A DNA stretch of 60,967 nucleotides, taken from assembly GCA_020628165.1 (NCBI GenBank), contig JAHDFM010000009.1, positions 35,623 through 96,589 of the forward strand. Direction: 5' to 3'. This DNA comes from Bdellovibrionales bacterium. GTDB lineage: Bacteria > Bdellovibrionota > Bdellovibrionia > Bdellovibrionales > UBA1609. Position numbers and translations under genes: made by a program. Below are positions 41,454-50,577 of this stretch, piece by piece. The notes below the pieces were generated by a model. That model was not told where the DNA came from and did no database searches. It saw only the letters and a program-made list of their open reading frames with translations. Positions within the stretch are counted from its first letter, which is position 1; every line of letters begins with the position of its first letter.

Positions 41454-41473
41454 ATTGTTCAATTTTAATAAGG

Positions 41474-42703
41474 TTAGTAGTGCATCATAAGGTTTAAACT
41501 GATCAGTTCAGATTCTTTATCTCCGGTGCTGGCAGCTAAGTTATTGCCTGATTCAGTTTTTTCATAGTAGCCACCGACACGTAGTTTATTGCCTTTAAGG
41601 TAATAGTTCACACCGAGTGCATACGAAGTTTGATCGAAGTCACTGTTGTCTGTGAAGCGATCCCAGTTCTCATATCTTACGAAAGGTGAAATGTAATGAA
41701 AGTTAGTGAGCACATATTCACCTTGCACCACAAAACCTTCACTTTTGCCTGTTCTCAAGACAGGGGCTGTATGATCTTCAACCATACCTTCAAAAATGAA
41801 ATATTCACTCATGAGTGAAATTGGGCCTATATGGAAGGATAGATCAAAGTTATAAAGTTTTCTATCGACTTCTTGAGGTGTAGGGGCAGCGTTGTCAAAG
41901 TTGATGTTGTGTAAAAAGAAAGCTCCGGCACCAACAGTGAAGTGTTGTCCGTGACCGAATTGAGTTTCTTTTAATTTCTTTTCTTCCCAACCTGGAATAG
42001 GAGACACTCGCACGCGCACACCGTGAGCTAAGTTTTGACTATTGATATCTACAGCGCCGTTGCCAAGAGCATCATCAAATGACCCATCGACGACCCCATC
42101 ACCCACAACTACTTGTGCCTTCACTTTGTTAGACCAATTTCCGAGAAGTTGAATGTTGTTTCCGCGGCGACCTTTAGAGATGTAGTCCGCAGCAAAGTCA
42201 GAAATGCTTGAACGGTTTGGAATTAAAAGTCTTGAAGAGCTCACAGTTTGTGATCTTGAAATGTCGTACTTAGCGCGGAACAACTTTAATTTTAAGTTGT
42301 CACTTCCAAGAAAGTTTTTTACCTGAAAGTAAGCATCACCAAGAGCAAAACCATTGCCGCCGCCATTACCTTGATCCACTTTGTCGGCTCTGATATCCAT
42401 ATAGGCCGATAAGTTCTTTTTAAATTTAGCTTCTACTTGTAGACGCGCACGACGGATGTAAAAATCTTGTTGATTTAATGAATCATTTCCTGCGTTGTCT
42501 TTGGATTGTTTGTTTTCCATGAGTGCTTGAAGGCGCGTACCCACTCTTAATTTTAAGTCTGTGTTTTGCTCCATGATTGGGACTTCTACACCCCATTTAA
42601 ATTTTGACTCTCCATATCCGTAATCAAATTCTGGAGCATCATCGGATGCAAAACTGGTCGTTGCGACCGCAAGTGTTGCTATTAGTATTAATTTTTTCAG
42701 CAC
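41474..42703 (-). CDS. Phosphate-selective porin (OprO/OprP-like)
   Basis: 409 residues. The signal peptide is about 1-20 (VATTSFAS). The body alternates as barrel strands: LKLRVGTRLQALMEN, DFYIRRARLQVEAKFKKN, FVVQGEYVLTNFHYISPFVR, and a C-terminal LISLNLMMHY ending in an aromatic residue. FYIRRARLxxxxxF is characteristic of the porin O/P family. Its divergent neighbour is pstS, so phosphate uptake through the outer membrane is the likely role. The start is GTG 42703, with AAAGGAG at 42711-42717 seven bases upstream; the frame is open further up but without a ribosome-binding site. Confidence 0.85.
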   Translation of the reverse strand: MLKKLILIATLAVATTSFASDDAPEFDYGYGESKFKWGVEVPIMEQNTDLKLRVGTRLQALMENKQSKDNAGNDSLNQQDFYIRRARLQVEAKFKKNLSAYMDIRADKVDQGNGGGNGFALGDAYFQVKNFLGSDNLKLKLFRAKYDISRSQTVSSSRLLIPNRSSISDFAADYISKGRRGNNIQLLGNWSNKVKAQVVVGDGVVDGSFDDALGNGAVDINSQNLAHGVRVRVSPIPGWEEKKLKETQFGHGQHFTVGAGAFFLHNINFDNAAPTPQEVDRKLYNFDLSFHIGPISLMSEYFIFEGMVEDHTAPVLRTGKSEGFVVQGEYVLTNFHYISPFVRYENWDRFTDNSDFDQTSYALGVNYYLKGNKLRVGGYYEKTESGNNLAASTGDKESELISLNLMMHY

Positions 42704-42736
42704 GTCTCTTCTCCTTTGCTGTTGATTAAATAATAA

Positions 42737-42773
42737 AAATTTGAACCCCTTCAAATTTCATAGGGGTTTGAAA
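42737..42773 (-). promoter_or_regulatory. Porin leader with mutually exclusive hairpins
   Basis: Three overlapping inverted repeats lie 34-70 bases before the porin start: AAATTTGAA-4-TTCAAATTT (42737-42758), AACCCCT-11-AGGGGTT (42744-42768) and TTTCA-8-TGAAA (42756-42773). The first two cannot form together. A TATAAT on the minus strand at 42817-42822 would put them all in the mRNA leader. Confidence 0.5.
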
Positions 42774-43328
42774 TCAAATAGATATCTAACTTATTTCAAA
42801 TATTTTATGTGAAGTAATTATAGTTAAAAAAAATAGATGGCAAATTTTTAATAAAAAATATTTTGAAATCTTAAATGGTCTTAATACTTTAGTGGAATGC
42901 CAAAAAGATGAGCTATAAGCTCAGTTTCGTTTTAAAACTTTTCTAGATAATTGGAAGTAATGGTTCACTTTAAGTTATTTTGTGCTGATATTTTGATCAA
43001 AACTTAAGCTGTGGGAGCTATTTTTTATTATATTGATGTTACCAAAAGATAATTAAATTATCACCATATTCGAATTCATTAATCGTTATAATAAGCTTTT
43101 TTATGGTTTCAAAAATAATGAGATTATGTAGAAAATGCCACTGTATTTGTGAGAGCTATTGAGCAAAAAAAAGAGTTTCATGATTTTTGTGCATTTTGAT
43201 TATTTTGTTTGTTTGTATAATAAAATCGTATATTTAAGGCTTTAATTAAAAAATTGAATCTTCCTAACGAAAACCTCACAAAATTATCATAAACCTTTTT
43301 TTATACATGTTTACGGAGGATTATTTTT
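42774..43328. other. Divergent porin/pst intergenic region
   Basis: A very AT-rich stretch with no supported ORF. Near 43275-43290, CTCACAA-4-ATCATAA is a weak resemblance to the direct-repeat Pho box. TATACA at 43301-43306 could be the pstS -10. I would treat the Pho box as a suggestion only. Confidence 0.35.
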
Positions 43329-44267
43329 ATGAATAAGTTTTTAAAATTATTATTGATTGCTAGCTGCAGCGTGCTTTTCAGTTGCACTAAAAATGACAAA
43401 AGCAAAAAGCAATTTGTTAAAGTCGACGGTTCAAGCACTGTTTACCCAATCACTGAAGCCATTGCAGAAGAATACAGTAAAGTGGCTAAGGCCACGCGAG
43501 TCACAGTTGGCGTGTCTGGCACAGGTGGCGGTTTTAAAAAGTTTATCAATAATGAAATTGATATTAACGATGCTTCTCGTGAAATTAAAAAATCAGAAAT
43601 TGAAAAAGCGGCTAAAAATGGAGTGTCATACATTGAGCTTCCTGTTGCTTACGACGGTATTTCTTTAGTTGTTCACCCGGACAGTTTTTTAACTGAAATA
43701 TCAGTTCAGCAGTTAAAAAAATTATGGGAGTCCGATACAGTTAAAATGTGGAACGAATTAGATCCTAGCTGGCCTGCAGAAAAAATTAAACTTTACGGTC
43801 CAGGTCATGATTCTGGAACTTTTGATTACTTCAAAGAAGTGATCGTTGGCAAGAAAGGCTCATTTAGAAGTGAGTACACACAAAGTGAAGATGACAATAT
43901 GTTAGTTCGCGGTGTTGCCGGTGATAAAAACGCCATTGGATTTTTTGGTTACTCGTACTACGAAGCAAATAAAGACAAATTGCGTGCTTTAGCCGTATCT
44001 AACGGGCCAAACACTCCAGCTGTCGTTCCAGGGCCAACAACAATTCAAGATGGTTCTTATGCACCACTTTCACGCAAAATCTTTATCTATGTTAGTCAAA
44101 ATGCTGCAAAAAAAGAACAAGTGAATGACTTTGTTAATTTCTACTTCACAAAAGCTATGGACAAAACACAAAAGATTATTTCACAAGTGGGTTACATTCC
44201 TTTGAATGATTCCACGTATCAAGATGTACTTAAGAAGTACGATAATTTTGTGAAAAGCGCACAGTAA
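43329..44267 (+). CDS. pstS: Phosphate-binding lipoprotein PstS
   Basis: 312 residues. The lipobox is VLFSC at Cys19. The mature protein opens [20 protein letters not shown], followed by [11 protein letters not shown] and D-I-N-D-A-S-R, all phosphate-contacting motifs of Pst[14 protein letters not shown] completes the binding site. It captures inorganic phosphate in the periplasm for PstCAB. GGAGG nine bases before the ATG is strong. It is the first gene of pstSCAB; phoU and the PhoR/PhoB pair are not in this window. Confidence 0.93.
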   Translation: MNKFLKLLLIASCSVLFSCTKNDKSKKQFVKVDGSSTVYPITEAIAEEYSKVAKATRVTVGVSGTGGGFKKFINNEIDINDASREIKKSEIEKAAKNGVSYIELPVAYDGISLVVHPDSFLTEISVQQLKKLWESDTVKMWNELDPSWPAEKIKLYGPGHDSGTFDYFKEVIVGKKGSFRSEYTQSEDDNMLVRGVAGDKNAIGFFGYSYYEANKDKLRALAVSNGPNTPAVVPGPTTIQDGSYAPLSRKIFIYVSQNAAKKEQVNDFVNFYFTKAMDKTQKIISQVGYIPLNDSTYQDVLKKYDNFVKSAQ

Positions 44268-44293
44268 GACTTAAATAGATAACTGGAGCAACG

Positions 44294-45181
44294 TTGAAAA
44301 AACTTAAGAATCTCTTTATTGGCAAATTCATACATGTCTTATTGTTAATGAGTGTGCTAGTGACTGTCACAACAACCTTTTTAGTGATTGTGCTACTAGG
44401 TAAAGAGAGTCTGGCGTTTTTCTCAGAAGTTCCCATTTTAAGCTTCTTATTTGGAACCAAATGGTCCCCCATCATTGATCACAGTTTTGGTGTGTTGCCG
44501 CTTGTGTGTGGAACGATGTGGATTGTATTTGGTTCCGTCATTTTTGCCGTACCTGTCGGCTTATTGATTGCGGTTTACTTATCTGAGTACGCTAGCGAAA
44601 AAACTAAAAAATATTTAAAGCCCATTTTAGAGCTCTTGGCTGGGGTGCCGACTGTTGTTTACGGTTACTTTGCTTTGACATTCATTACACCTATCATGAA
44701 GTGGGTGAATCCAGAGATAGAAGTGTTCAACGCTGCCTCTGGAGCCATTGTTGTTGGGATTATGATTTTACCTATGATTGCATCACTTTGTGATGATGCT
44801 TTCAGGTCCATACCAAAGGCTATCAAAGAAGGTGGTTATGCACTGGGTGCCAACACCTTTGAAGTGATCAAAGACATTTTAATACCTGCTTCAAAATCAA
44901 GGATCGGTGCAGCCACGGTGCTAGCAGTCTCTCGCGCCATTGGTGAAACCATGGCTGTGACGCTCGCAGCTGGTGCTACAGCAAGGCTTACTGGCGACCC
45001 ATTTGTTAGTATTCAAACTATGACGGCTTATATAGTCCAGGTGACTATGGGGGACGCTCCTGCTGGAGGGGTTGAGTACTTAAGTGCTTTTGCAGTGGGT
45101 ACTTTACTGTTTGTCATGACACTGACCATGAATATCATTGGAAACAAATGGGTGTTTAAATCAAGGATTAGGATTGCGTAA
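44294..45181 (+). CDS. pstC: Phosphate ABC permease PstC
   Basis: 295 residues with about six membrane helices. The permease signature for contact with the ATPase is A-L-G-A-N-T-F-E-V-I-K-D-I-L-I-P (about residue 190), and SRAIGETMAVTLAAG is the PstC-type segment. With PstA it forms the phosphate channel. The start is TTG 44294, with GGAG at 44285-44288. Its last base overlaps the first base of pstA. Confidence 0.92.
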   Translation: MKKLKNLFIGKFIHVLLLMSVLVTVTTTFLVIVLLGKESLAFFSEVPILSFLFGTKWSPIIDHSFGVLPLVCGTMWIVFGSVIFAVPVGLLIAVYLSEYASEKTKKYLKPILELLAGVPTVVYGYFALTFITPIMKWVNPEIEVFNAASGAIVVGIMILPMIASLCDDAFRSIPKAIKEGGYALGANTFEVIKDILIPASKSRIGAATVLAVSRAIGETMAVTLAAGATARLTGDPFVSIQTMTAYIVQVTMGDAPAGGVEYLSAFAVGTLLFVMTLTMNIIGNKWVFKSRIRIA

Positions 45182-46092
45182 TGGCTACTTATGATGATTC
45201 CCTCACTGCAGTTATAAAAAATGCTTCTGACACCCCAGGCGTTTCTAAAAATCGCCGTAAACTCTTTGACCGAATTTTTCATAGACTCTGTCAGTTCACC
45301 ATGTTTTTTGCTATTTTAGTTTTGTTATTACTTGTTTTTCACATTCTCAAGTCGGGAGTGAGTTGGATTGATGTTGAGTTTTTTACTAACTTCACATCAC
45401 GTTTTGTAGAACAGGCAGGGATTAAGGCTGCAATTTTTGGCTCCATTTGGATGCTTGTGTTAACAGCTACTTTTTCCATTCCGTTAGGAGTGAGTGTTGC
45501 CATTTACTTAGAGGAGTACGCTCCTAAAAATAAGTTGATTGAGTGGATTCAAATCAATATCGGTAATTTAGCTGGGATGCCTTCCATTGTTTACGGTTTA
45601 GTGGGGCTTACTGTTTTTGTTCGCTTTTTTAATTTTGAGCGAAGTTTGCTGGCAGGAAGTTTAACTCTTGCTTTATTGATTTTACCGATCATTATTATTT
45701 CAAGTCAGGAGTCATTAAAAGCGGTGCCACTCAGTTTACGTGAAGCTGCTTACGCTTTGGGTGCGAACAAGTGGCAAGTTACATATATGCAAGTGTTGCC
45801 TGCGGCACTTCCTGGTATTTTAACTGGTGTGATTCTGTCTATATCTAGAGCCATCGGTGAAACAGCACCTCTCATTGTTATCGGTGCGGTGAGTTTTATC
45901 GCTTACACACCTAGTACAGTTTGGGATGAGTTTACTGTGTTGCCCATTCAAATTTATAACTGGGCTTCACGCCCTCAAGAAGAGTTTCACGAGATCGCCG
46001 CAGCTGGCATCATCGTTTTGCTAGTGCTTTTATTCACGATGAATTTTATCGCCATTTACTTGAGACAGAAATATCAAAGGTATAAGTTATGA
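45181..46092 (+). CDS. pstA: Phosphate ABC permease PstA
   Basis: 303 residues. About 35 cytoplasmic residues come first, then six membrane helices. The coupling motif is [16 protein letters not shown], and [16 protein letters not shown] is typical of PstA. It pairs with PstC. ATG 45181 overlaps the pstC stop (TAATG), and its own stop overlaps pstB (ATGA), so the three are translated together. Confidence 0.92.
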   Translation: MATYDDSLTAVIKNASDTPGVSKNRRKLFDRIFHRLCQFTMFFAILVLLLLVFHILKSGVSWIDVEFFTNFTSRFVEQAGIKAAIFGSIWMLVLTATFSIPLGVSVAIYLEEYAPKNKLIEWIQINIGNLAGMPSIVYGLVGLTVFVRFFNFERSLLAGSLTLALLILPIIIISSQESLKAVPLSLREAAYALGANKWQVTYMQVLPAALPGILTGVILSISRAIGETAPLIVIGAVSFIAYTPSTVWDEFTVLPIQIYNWASRPQEEFHEIAAAGIIVLLVLLFTMNFIAIYLRQKYQRYKL

Positions 46093-46856
46093 CAGATACA
46101 ACCGACCAACCCGTTATCCTTGAAGCCAGAGACTTAAATGTTTTTTATGGCGAGAAACAAGCTATTCATTCAGTGAGTATGTCTGTCAAGAAAGGCACAG
46201 TAGCGGCTTTGATAGGACCATCAGGTTGCGGAAAGAGTACTTTTTTAAGATCTCTCAACCGTATGAATGACTTTGTCAGTACAGCACGTGTTGAAGGAAA
46301 TGTTTTTTACAATAACCAAAACCTGTACAGCAAAAAAATAGATCCCGTTGAAATCAGAGCGCAAATAGGTATGGTGTTTCAAAAGCCGAACCCGTTTCCA
46401 AAAACTATTTATAAAAATATTATTTGGGGACCAAAAATTAATGGCTTCACCGGTGATCTTGATATGTTAGTTGAAAAGTCATTAAAGCGTGCGGCTCTGT
46501 GGAACGAAGTCAAAGACCGCCTCAATGATTCTGCTTTTGATTTGTCCGGCGGTCAACAGCAGCGTTTATGTATTGCCAGAACCATCGCTATGAACCCGGA
46601 TGTGATTCTTATGGATGAGCCCTGTTCGGCCTTGGATCCCAAGTCCACTCAAGCCATTGAGGATTTGATCAGTGAACTTAAAAGGCGTTACACAATTATT
46701 ATTGTGACTCATAATATGCAACAAGCTGGGCGTATCTCTGATGAGACTTACTTTTTCCATGAAGGACGCCTGATCGAAAGTGGCGACACCAAACAAATCT
46801 TCACAAAACCAAAAGTTAGAATGACGGAAGATTACATCACTGGGCGATTTGGTTAA
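46089..46856 (+). CDS. pstB: Phosphate ABC transporter ATPase PstB
   Basis: 255 residues, usual PstB length. Walker A is GPSGCGKST (43-51), the Q-loop is [11 protein letters not shown], the signature is LSGGQQQR, and Walker B is [13 protein letters not shown], followed by a switch His in [17 protein letters not shown] is a PstB hallmark. It energises phosphate import. It is convergent with the LamG gene at 46928; the 71-base gap is AT-rich with a weak ACATAAA/TTTATGT palindrome. Confidence 0.95.
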   Translation: MTDTTDQPVILEARDLNVFYGEKQAIHSVSMSVKKGTVAALIGPSGCGKSTFLRSLNRMNDFVSTARVEGNVFYNNQNLYSKKIDPVEIRAQIGMVFQKPNPFPKTIYKNIIWGPKINGFTGDLDMLVEKSLKRAALWNEVKDRLNDSAFDLSGGQQQRLCIARTIAMNPDVILMDEPCSALDPKSTQAIEDLISELKRRYTIIIVTHNMQQAGRISDETYFFHEGRLIESGDTKQIFTKPKVRMTEDYITGRFG

Positions 46857-46927
46857 TATATTTTATCGACATAATATTTTTAAAAATAAAATCAGATAAA
46901 ATGTAACATAAAAATTTATGTATTCAT

Positions 46928-49900
46928 TTACTCATAATTTACATCAATTTCATCAATTGAACATTGACTTGTTTGTGATAAGTCAGACCTCAGGTAACCA
47001 ATAACTTCAAGTTCACCAGAGCCGAATTGGGTTTCGAACTGTTTGATATTGTTAGTGACATCAGAAGCTATGTTTCTGTCGCTTTCTGATGAGGCAGGAA
47101 CCCATGAAGTGCCATCGTGGTAGAAATAATTGGGATTTCTGTAGAGTCTGAAGGTGGCGCAAGCGTCAGCATCAATGTTGGCATTGATAATGGTCGTGAA
47201 GTTAATAGCTGTTTTAGGTTTAACCTCAACATAGTCTCTTGTGTATTTGGTGGTGTTACTAGGGTTGAGATTAATGTTTGTGACATTTGGCAAGCAAGGA
47301 GTGCCACTGCAAGCGGTGTTGTTGTCTGCTTGCATGTAAACACGGTACTGGGCAAATTGGTTCGCTGCAGGTGTTACAAATTGTGAATAATTTGTATTTA
47401 AAAATTCTGGACGGCCGGGTAGTGTCATCCCAGATGTTTCGATCTCGTCAGACACACAAATTCCAGCGTCACTGTCTGATGTGTTCAGAGCGCAGTTAAA
47501 GGTAAGGTCTGAAGAGCTACGGTTAAAAAGCTCATTGTAATAAGTGGTGCCATCACCACCTGGCCCAATGAACTCAGCTTTATAAGAATCATCATCGTCA
47601 TCGTTATTTAAAGTTCCATCGCCGTCGCAATCGCTAGCACTACCTGCAGGGGCAACGTTATAGCTTTTGCAATTACAGTCAGAGTCGATACAGCTTTTGA
47701 CTTGTAGGTTCACACTATTTGCACCTCTTCGGTATAGTTGGATGATCTCATCATTTGTAAGCACTCTATCCCAAAGGGCAGCTTCATCAAGACGACCACT
47801 ATAAAAGTTCGAAGCGGTTAAGCCACCATCCCACTCTTGCCCAAAAGAAAAAAGGTTCGTTGCGGAGAGTGGGCTTGTCAGTGTGTGCGTTCCAGCAGAT
47901 ATGCCGTCTACAAAAAACTCAACATCATCAGCACTGTAAGTCAGTACTAAGTGATACCAGCCACCATTAAAGTCATTGAAAATTGGCGCGGTAATCGGTG
48001 CTCCCATAGATGTGTGCACGTGAAACCTTTTTGAGGTGCTGATGCCAATTAATAGTCGGTTGCCACCAGTGCTAGTATTGAAACTTGCAATGTATTGAGC
48101 AGGGTTAGTGAAATTTTCTGGCTGCACCCAAAGGCTAATGGTAAAAGCTTGTCCTGCAACCAATGGCGGTACACTATTGTCTTCGATGTACCCTGTTGAC
48201 CCATCAAACTTCACTGCTTTATTGAATCTACCTGATTGGTTAGGTGTCACACCACCAGATATATTTAAGTTCTGTCCTTGCCCAGAAAAGTCTTGAAAAT
48301 CAAAAGTCCCTGGATTGACTGAGTCAGTTGTTGTTTCATTGAAAGGCCAGTAGCGAATCAACCCTTCATTGAGTTGACTAGTTACGCCAGCATAACTTGC
48401 TGATGATTCTTCATCGGGAGAGCCGTCATTATTGACATCGCCAACAAGTTCTTTGCCAAATGGAAGTGAAGTCGCCCACGAAAGATCAGGCCACGGTGCG
48501 GTCGTACTGCCCAAATTGATTACTGATGAGTCAAAGTGACTGGCAAAATTTTGTTTTTGGCGATTGAAAATAGTAGCAATGTTAACGGGAGAAAGAGTTG
48601 TGTTCCAGACAACAAGATCATCGATACGTCCACCGAAAGTTCTGTTGTTGTCTGTTTGCCAGTTACCGATTCTAGCGTTTGTTGTGGTCGCACCAGGGAG
48701 GGTGTATGAGCCTGTTTGGCTGTTGACCAATTGTCCATTGTAGTAAAACTCTCGCAAGGTGGCTGACTGTACGTATGTAATGTATGACCAAGTGTTAAAA
48801 GGAATAAAGAAACCAGAGTTAAAAGTGGAGCCCATCATATAGGAAACCAATTCACCATTATCCCTTACTGCTAATGAGTATCCGTCGGCTGCAAAACTAC
48901 TTGAAGACTTGTCTAAGACACGATCAGCATTTCCTGCAGGATCACGGTAGACCCAAGCTGAAATAGTAAAGGAACTGCCGTTAAGAGAGAGTGGGTTACT
49001 ACTATCAATAGACCCTAGATCTAAATACTCATCAGTTCCATTGAGAAGTAAAGCATTAGAACCGATCTTAGCTTCAGCGGTGCTTGATGTGGCATTAGCC
49101 GGGGAGCCGTGGTTATTGTTGCCAGAAGAGTCTTGCCAGTTACCATCCATTTTCCAGTAGCCAACAATGTTGCTCCATTGAGGGGTCCAGTCTGGTGATA
49201 ACTCTGTTTGGTCTGCAAACGTATTTTTTTGTGCTGACCAAATTGCATTCACTTGCTGAGGAGTTGCGGCTTCAGCTAAAAAAGCAACTTCATCAAGTTC
49301 ACCCATAAAGGACTGGCTTCCTACAGCTTGGCCAGTTCCAAAAGATAAATCAGAGTTGAAGTTAGGAATGCTTGCACTGTCTTCGCTGGCTGTAACATCT
49401 AGTACACCATTGATGTAAACCTTAGCTCGTTCGCTCATAGATAAACTGCCGTCATAGACTAGGGCAAAGTGAGTCCAGACTCCAGCTTCAACAAGAGCAT
49501 TTGTTTCAAAGCGATTGCCAAAACCAACAATGTCTACTTTGAGTTTATTACTCTCATGCCAAATGGTGAAAGCTTGATTATCGTTAGATGTGATTCTTTT
49601 TGAAATAATAGCGTCGTAGTCCGTCATATTACGAAGAGGCTTCACCCAACCCATAATAGTTAACTGCGCACGTCCATCAAAAAGATCAGAGTCGGGAACT
49701 GTGAAGCGATCATTGTCGCCATCAAAATTAGCGGCTTGGTTAACTCTACCAGGTGCTAAATGGATTTGTCCTAAGGGTGTTCCTGTCAATGCTGATGTTG
49801 AGCTGTCGTTGTAGTTGCCATCAAATTTCCAATACCCTAAAAGACTAGATGCAAGTTCTGGACGAATGGTGGCGATGTCTTGAGCGGTACCTGCAAATTG

Positions 49901-50185
49901 TAAAGTGACATGATCGTTATTGGTAAAGACAGTGCCATTATGTTCGCCTAAGTTGAAATCAGTTCCTGATGTGGTGAAGTCTAAAGCCCTTAACTGCACC
50001 TGACCACCGCTGAATTCAATCAATTCATCATCAAAATCATAGTTGTTACCAGAATTAAACTGCCAAGTGCTATCAAAAGCTGAGCCTAAAGTAAGTTCTG
50101 TTTTGTCATAACTGCAGGAGGAAAGAGAGAGTCCCAAAGCTAAAACTAGTAAAATTTTATAAAAAATAAATCGATTAAAAAACAA
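46928..50185 (-). CDS. LamG/TSP3 surface lipoprotein, paralogue 1
   Basis: 1085 residues. The lipobox LSLSSC is followed by SYDKTELTLGSAFDSTW, a block repeated in the next two paralogues. Three LamG (concanavalin-like) domains follow, each opening with a GYWKFDGN or RYWPFNE strand. Between the second and third lies a constant block, F-G-K-E-L-V-G-D-V-N-N-D-G-S-P-D. The end is a constant region of about 260 residues with DCDGDGTLNNDDDDD, a thrombospondin-type-3 calcium motif, and eight or more cysteines. It is probably a surface adhesin or glycan-binding protein. The start is TTG 50185, with GAGG at 50194-50197. Confidence 0.8.
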   Translation of the reverse strand: MFFNRFIFYKILLVLALGLSLSSCSYDKTELTLGSAFDSTWQFNSGNNYDFDDELIEFSGGQVQLRALDFTTSGTDFNLGEHNGTVFTNNDHVTLQFAGTAQDIATIRPELASSLLGYWKFDGNYNDSSTSALTGTPLGQIHLAPGRVNQAANFDGDNDRFTVPDSDLFDGRAQLTIMGWVKPLRNMTDYDAIISKRITSNDNQAFTIWHESNKLKVDIVGFGNRFETNALVEAGVWTHFALVYDGSLSMSERAKVYINGVLDVTASEDSASIPNFNSDLSFGTGQAVGSQSFMGELDEVAFLAEAATPQQVNAIWSAQKNTFADQTELSPDWTPQWSNIVGYWKMDGNWQDSSGNNNHGSPANATSSTAEAKIGSNALLLNGTDEYLDLGSIDSSNPLSLNGSSFTISAWVYRDPAGNADRVLDKSSSSFAADGYSLAVRDNGELVSYMMGSTFNSGFFIPFNTWSYITYVQSATLREFYYNGQLVNSQTGSYTLPGATTTNARIGNWQTDNNRTFGGRIDDLVVWNTTLSPVNIATIFNRQKQNFASHFDSSVINLGSTTAPWPDLSWATSLPFGKELVGDVNNDGSPDEESSASYAGVTSQLNEGLIRYWPFNETTTDSVNPGTFDFQDFSGQGQNLNISGGVTPNQSGRFNKAVKFDGSTGYIEDNSVPPLVAGQAFTISLWVQPENFTNPAQYIASFNTSTGGNRLLIGISTSKRFHVHTSMGAPITAPIFNDFNGGWYHLVLTYSADDVEFFVDGISAGTHTLTSPLSATNLFSFGQEWDGGLTASNFYSGRLDEAALWDRVLTNDEIIQLYRRGANSVNLQVKSCIDSDCNCKSYNVAPAGSASDCDGDGTLNNDDDDDSYKAEFIGPGGDGTTYYNELFNRSSSDLTFNCALNTSDSDAGICVSDEIETSGMTLPGRPEFLNTNYSQFVTPAANQFAQYRVYMQADNNTACSGTPCLPNVTNINLNPSNTTKYTRDYVEVKPKTAINFTTIINANIDADACATFRLYRNPNYFYHDGTSWVPASSESDRNIASDVTNNIKQFETQFGSGELEVIGYLRSDLSQTSQCSIDEIDVNYE

Positions 50186-50203
50186 TCATATTACCTCATA
50201 AAT

Positions 50204-50230
50204 ATATCGGTCATATTTGTTAAACAATTA
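50204..50230 (-). promoter_or_regulatory. Sigma-28-like promoter of LamG paralogue 1
   Basis: On the minus strand: TAATTGTT, 11 bases beginning TAAC, ACCGATAT. The -10 ends only six bases before the GAGG of the ribosome-binding site. It matches the promoters at 55707 and 59217. Confidence 0.6.
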
Positions 50231-50577
50231 AAATTATTAGTAATTTATATTTATTAAAGGTGTATCGAAATGAGACATAAAATTTTTTTTAAAAATTTTC
50301 CCTTTTTTAAGGTAAGAACTTAATAAAGTACCTAGTTTTCTAGGTTTACAACTTCAGTATCAACTTTAATTAATGGTGTATTTATTAATCTGTTTTATTG
50401 GCATGAGTATTGAAATATAAAGAGTTTATTGGTTCGTTGTCTCAATTTGAGTAACAAAATTATAGTCTTTTTTGTATAAAATTTTGACACCTGAATGTCA
50501 GTAATTGCCCAAGTGCCTTTAAGTGAAAGGGATTGTAAATAATTATAATAATATTGAAAAAGGAGATAAGTGTTTTT
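50231..50577. other. AT-rich intergenic region upstream of the Cys/His protein gene
   Basis: About 350 bases, very AT-rich. TGACA-6-TGTCA (50485-50500) is an operator-like inverted repeat. AAAAAGGAG at 50557-50564 is the ribosome-binding site of the next gene. I see no other gene. Confidence 0.4.

Noticed and set aside
43275-43290. Confident Pho box upstream of pstS
   Set aside because: Only a loose match to the 7-base direct repeats; listed as a suggestion within the intergenic entry, not as a binding site.
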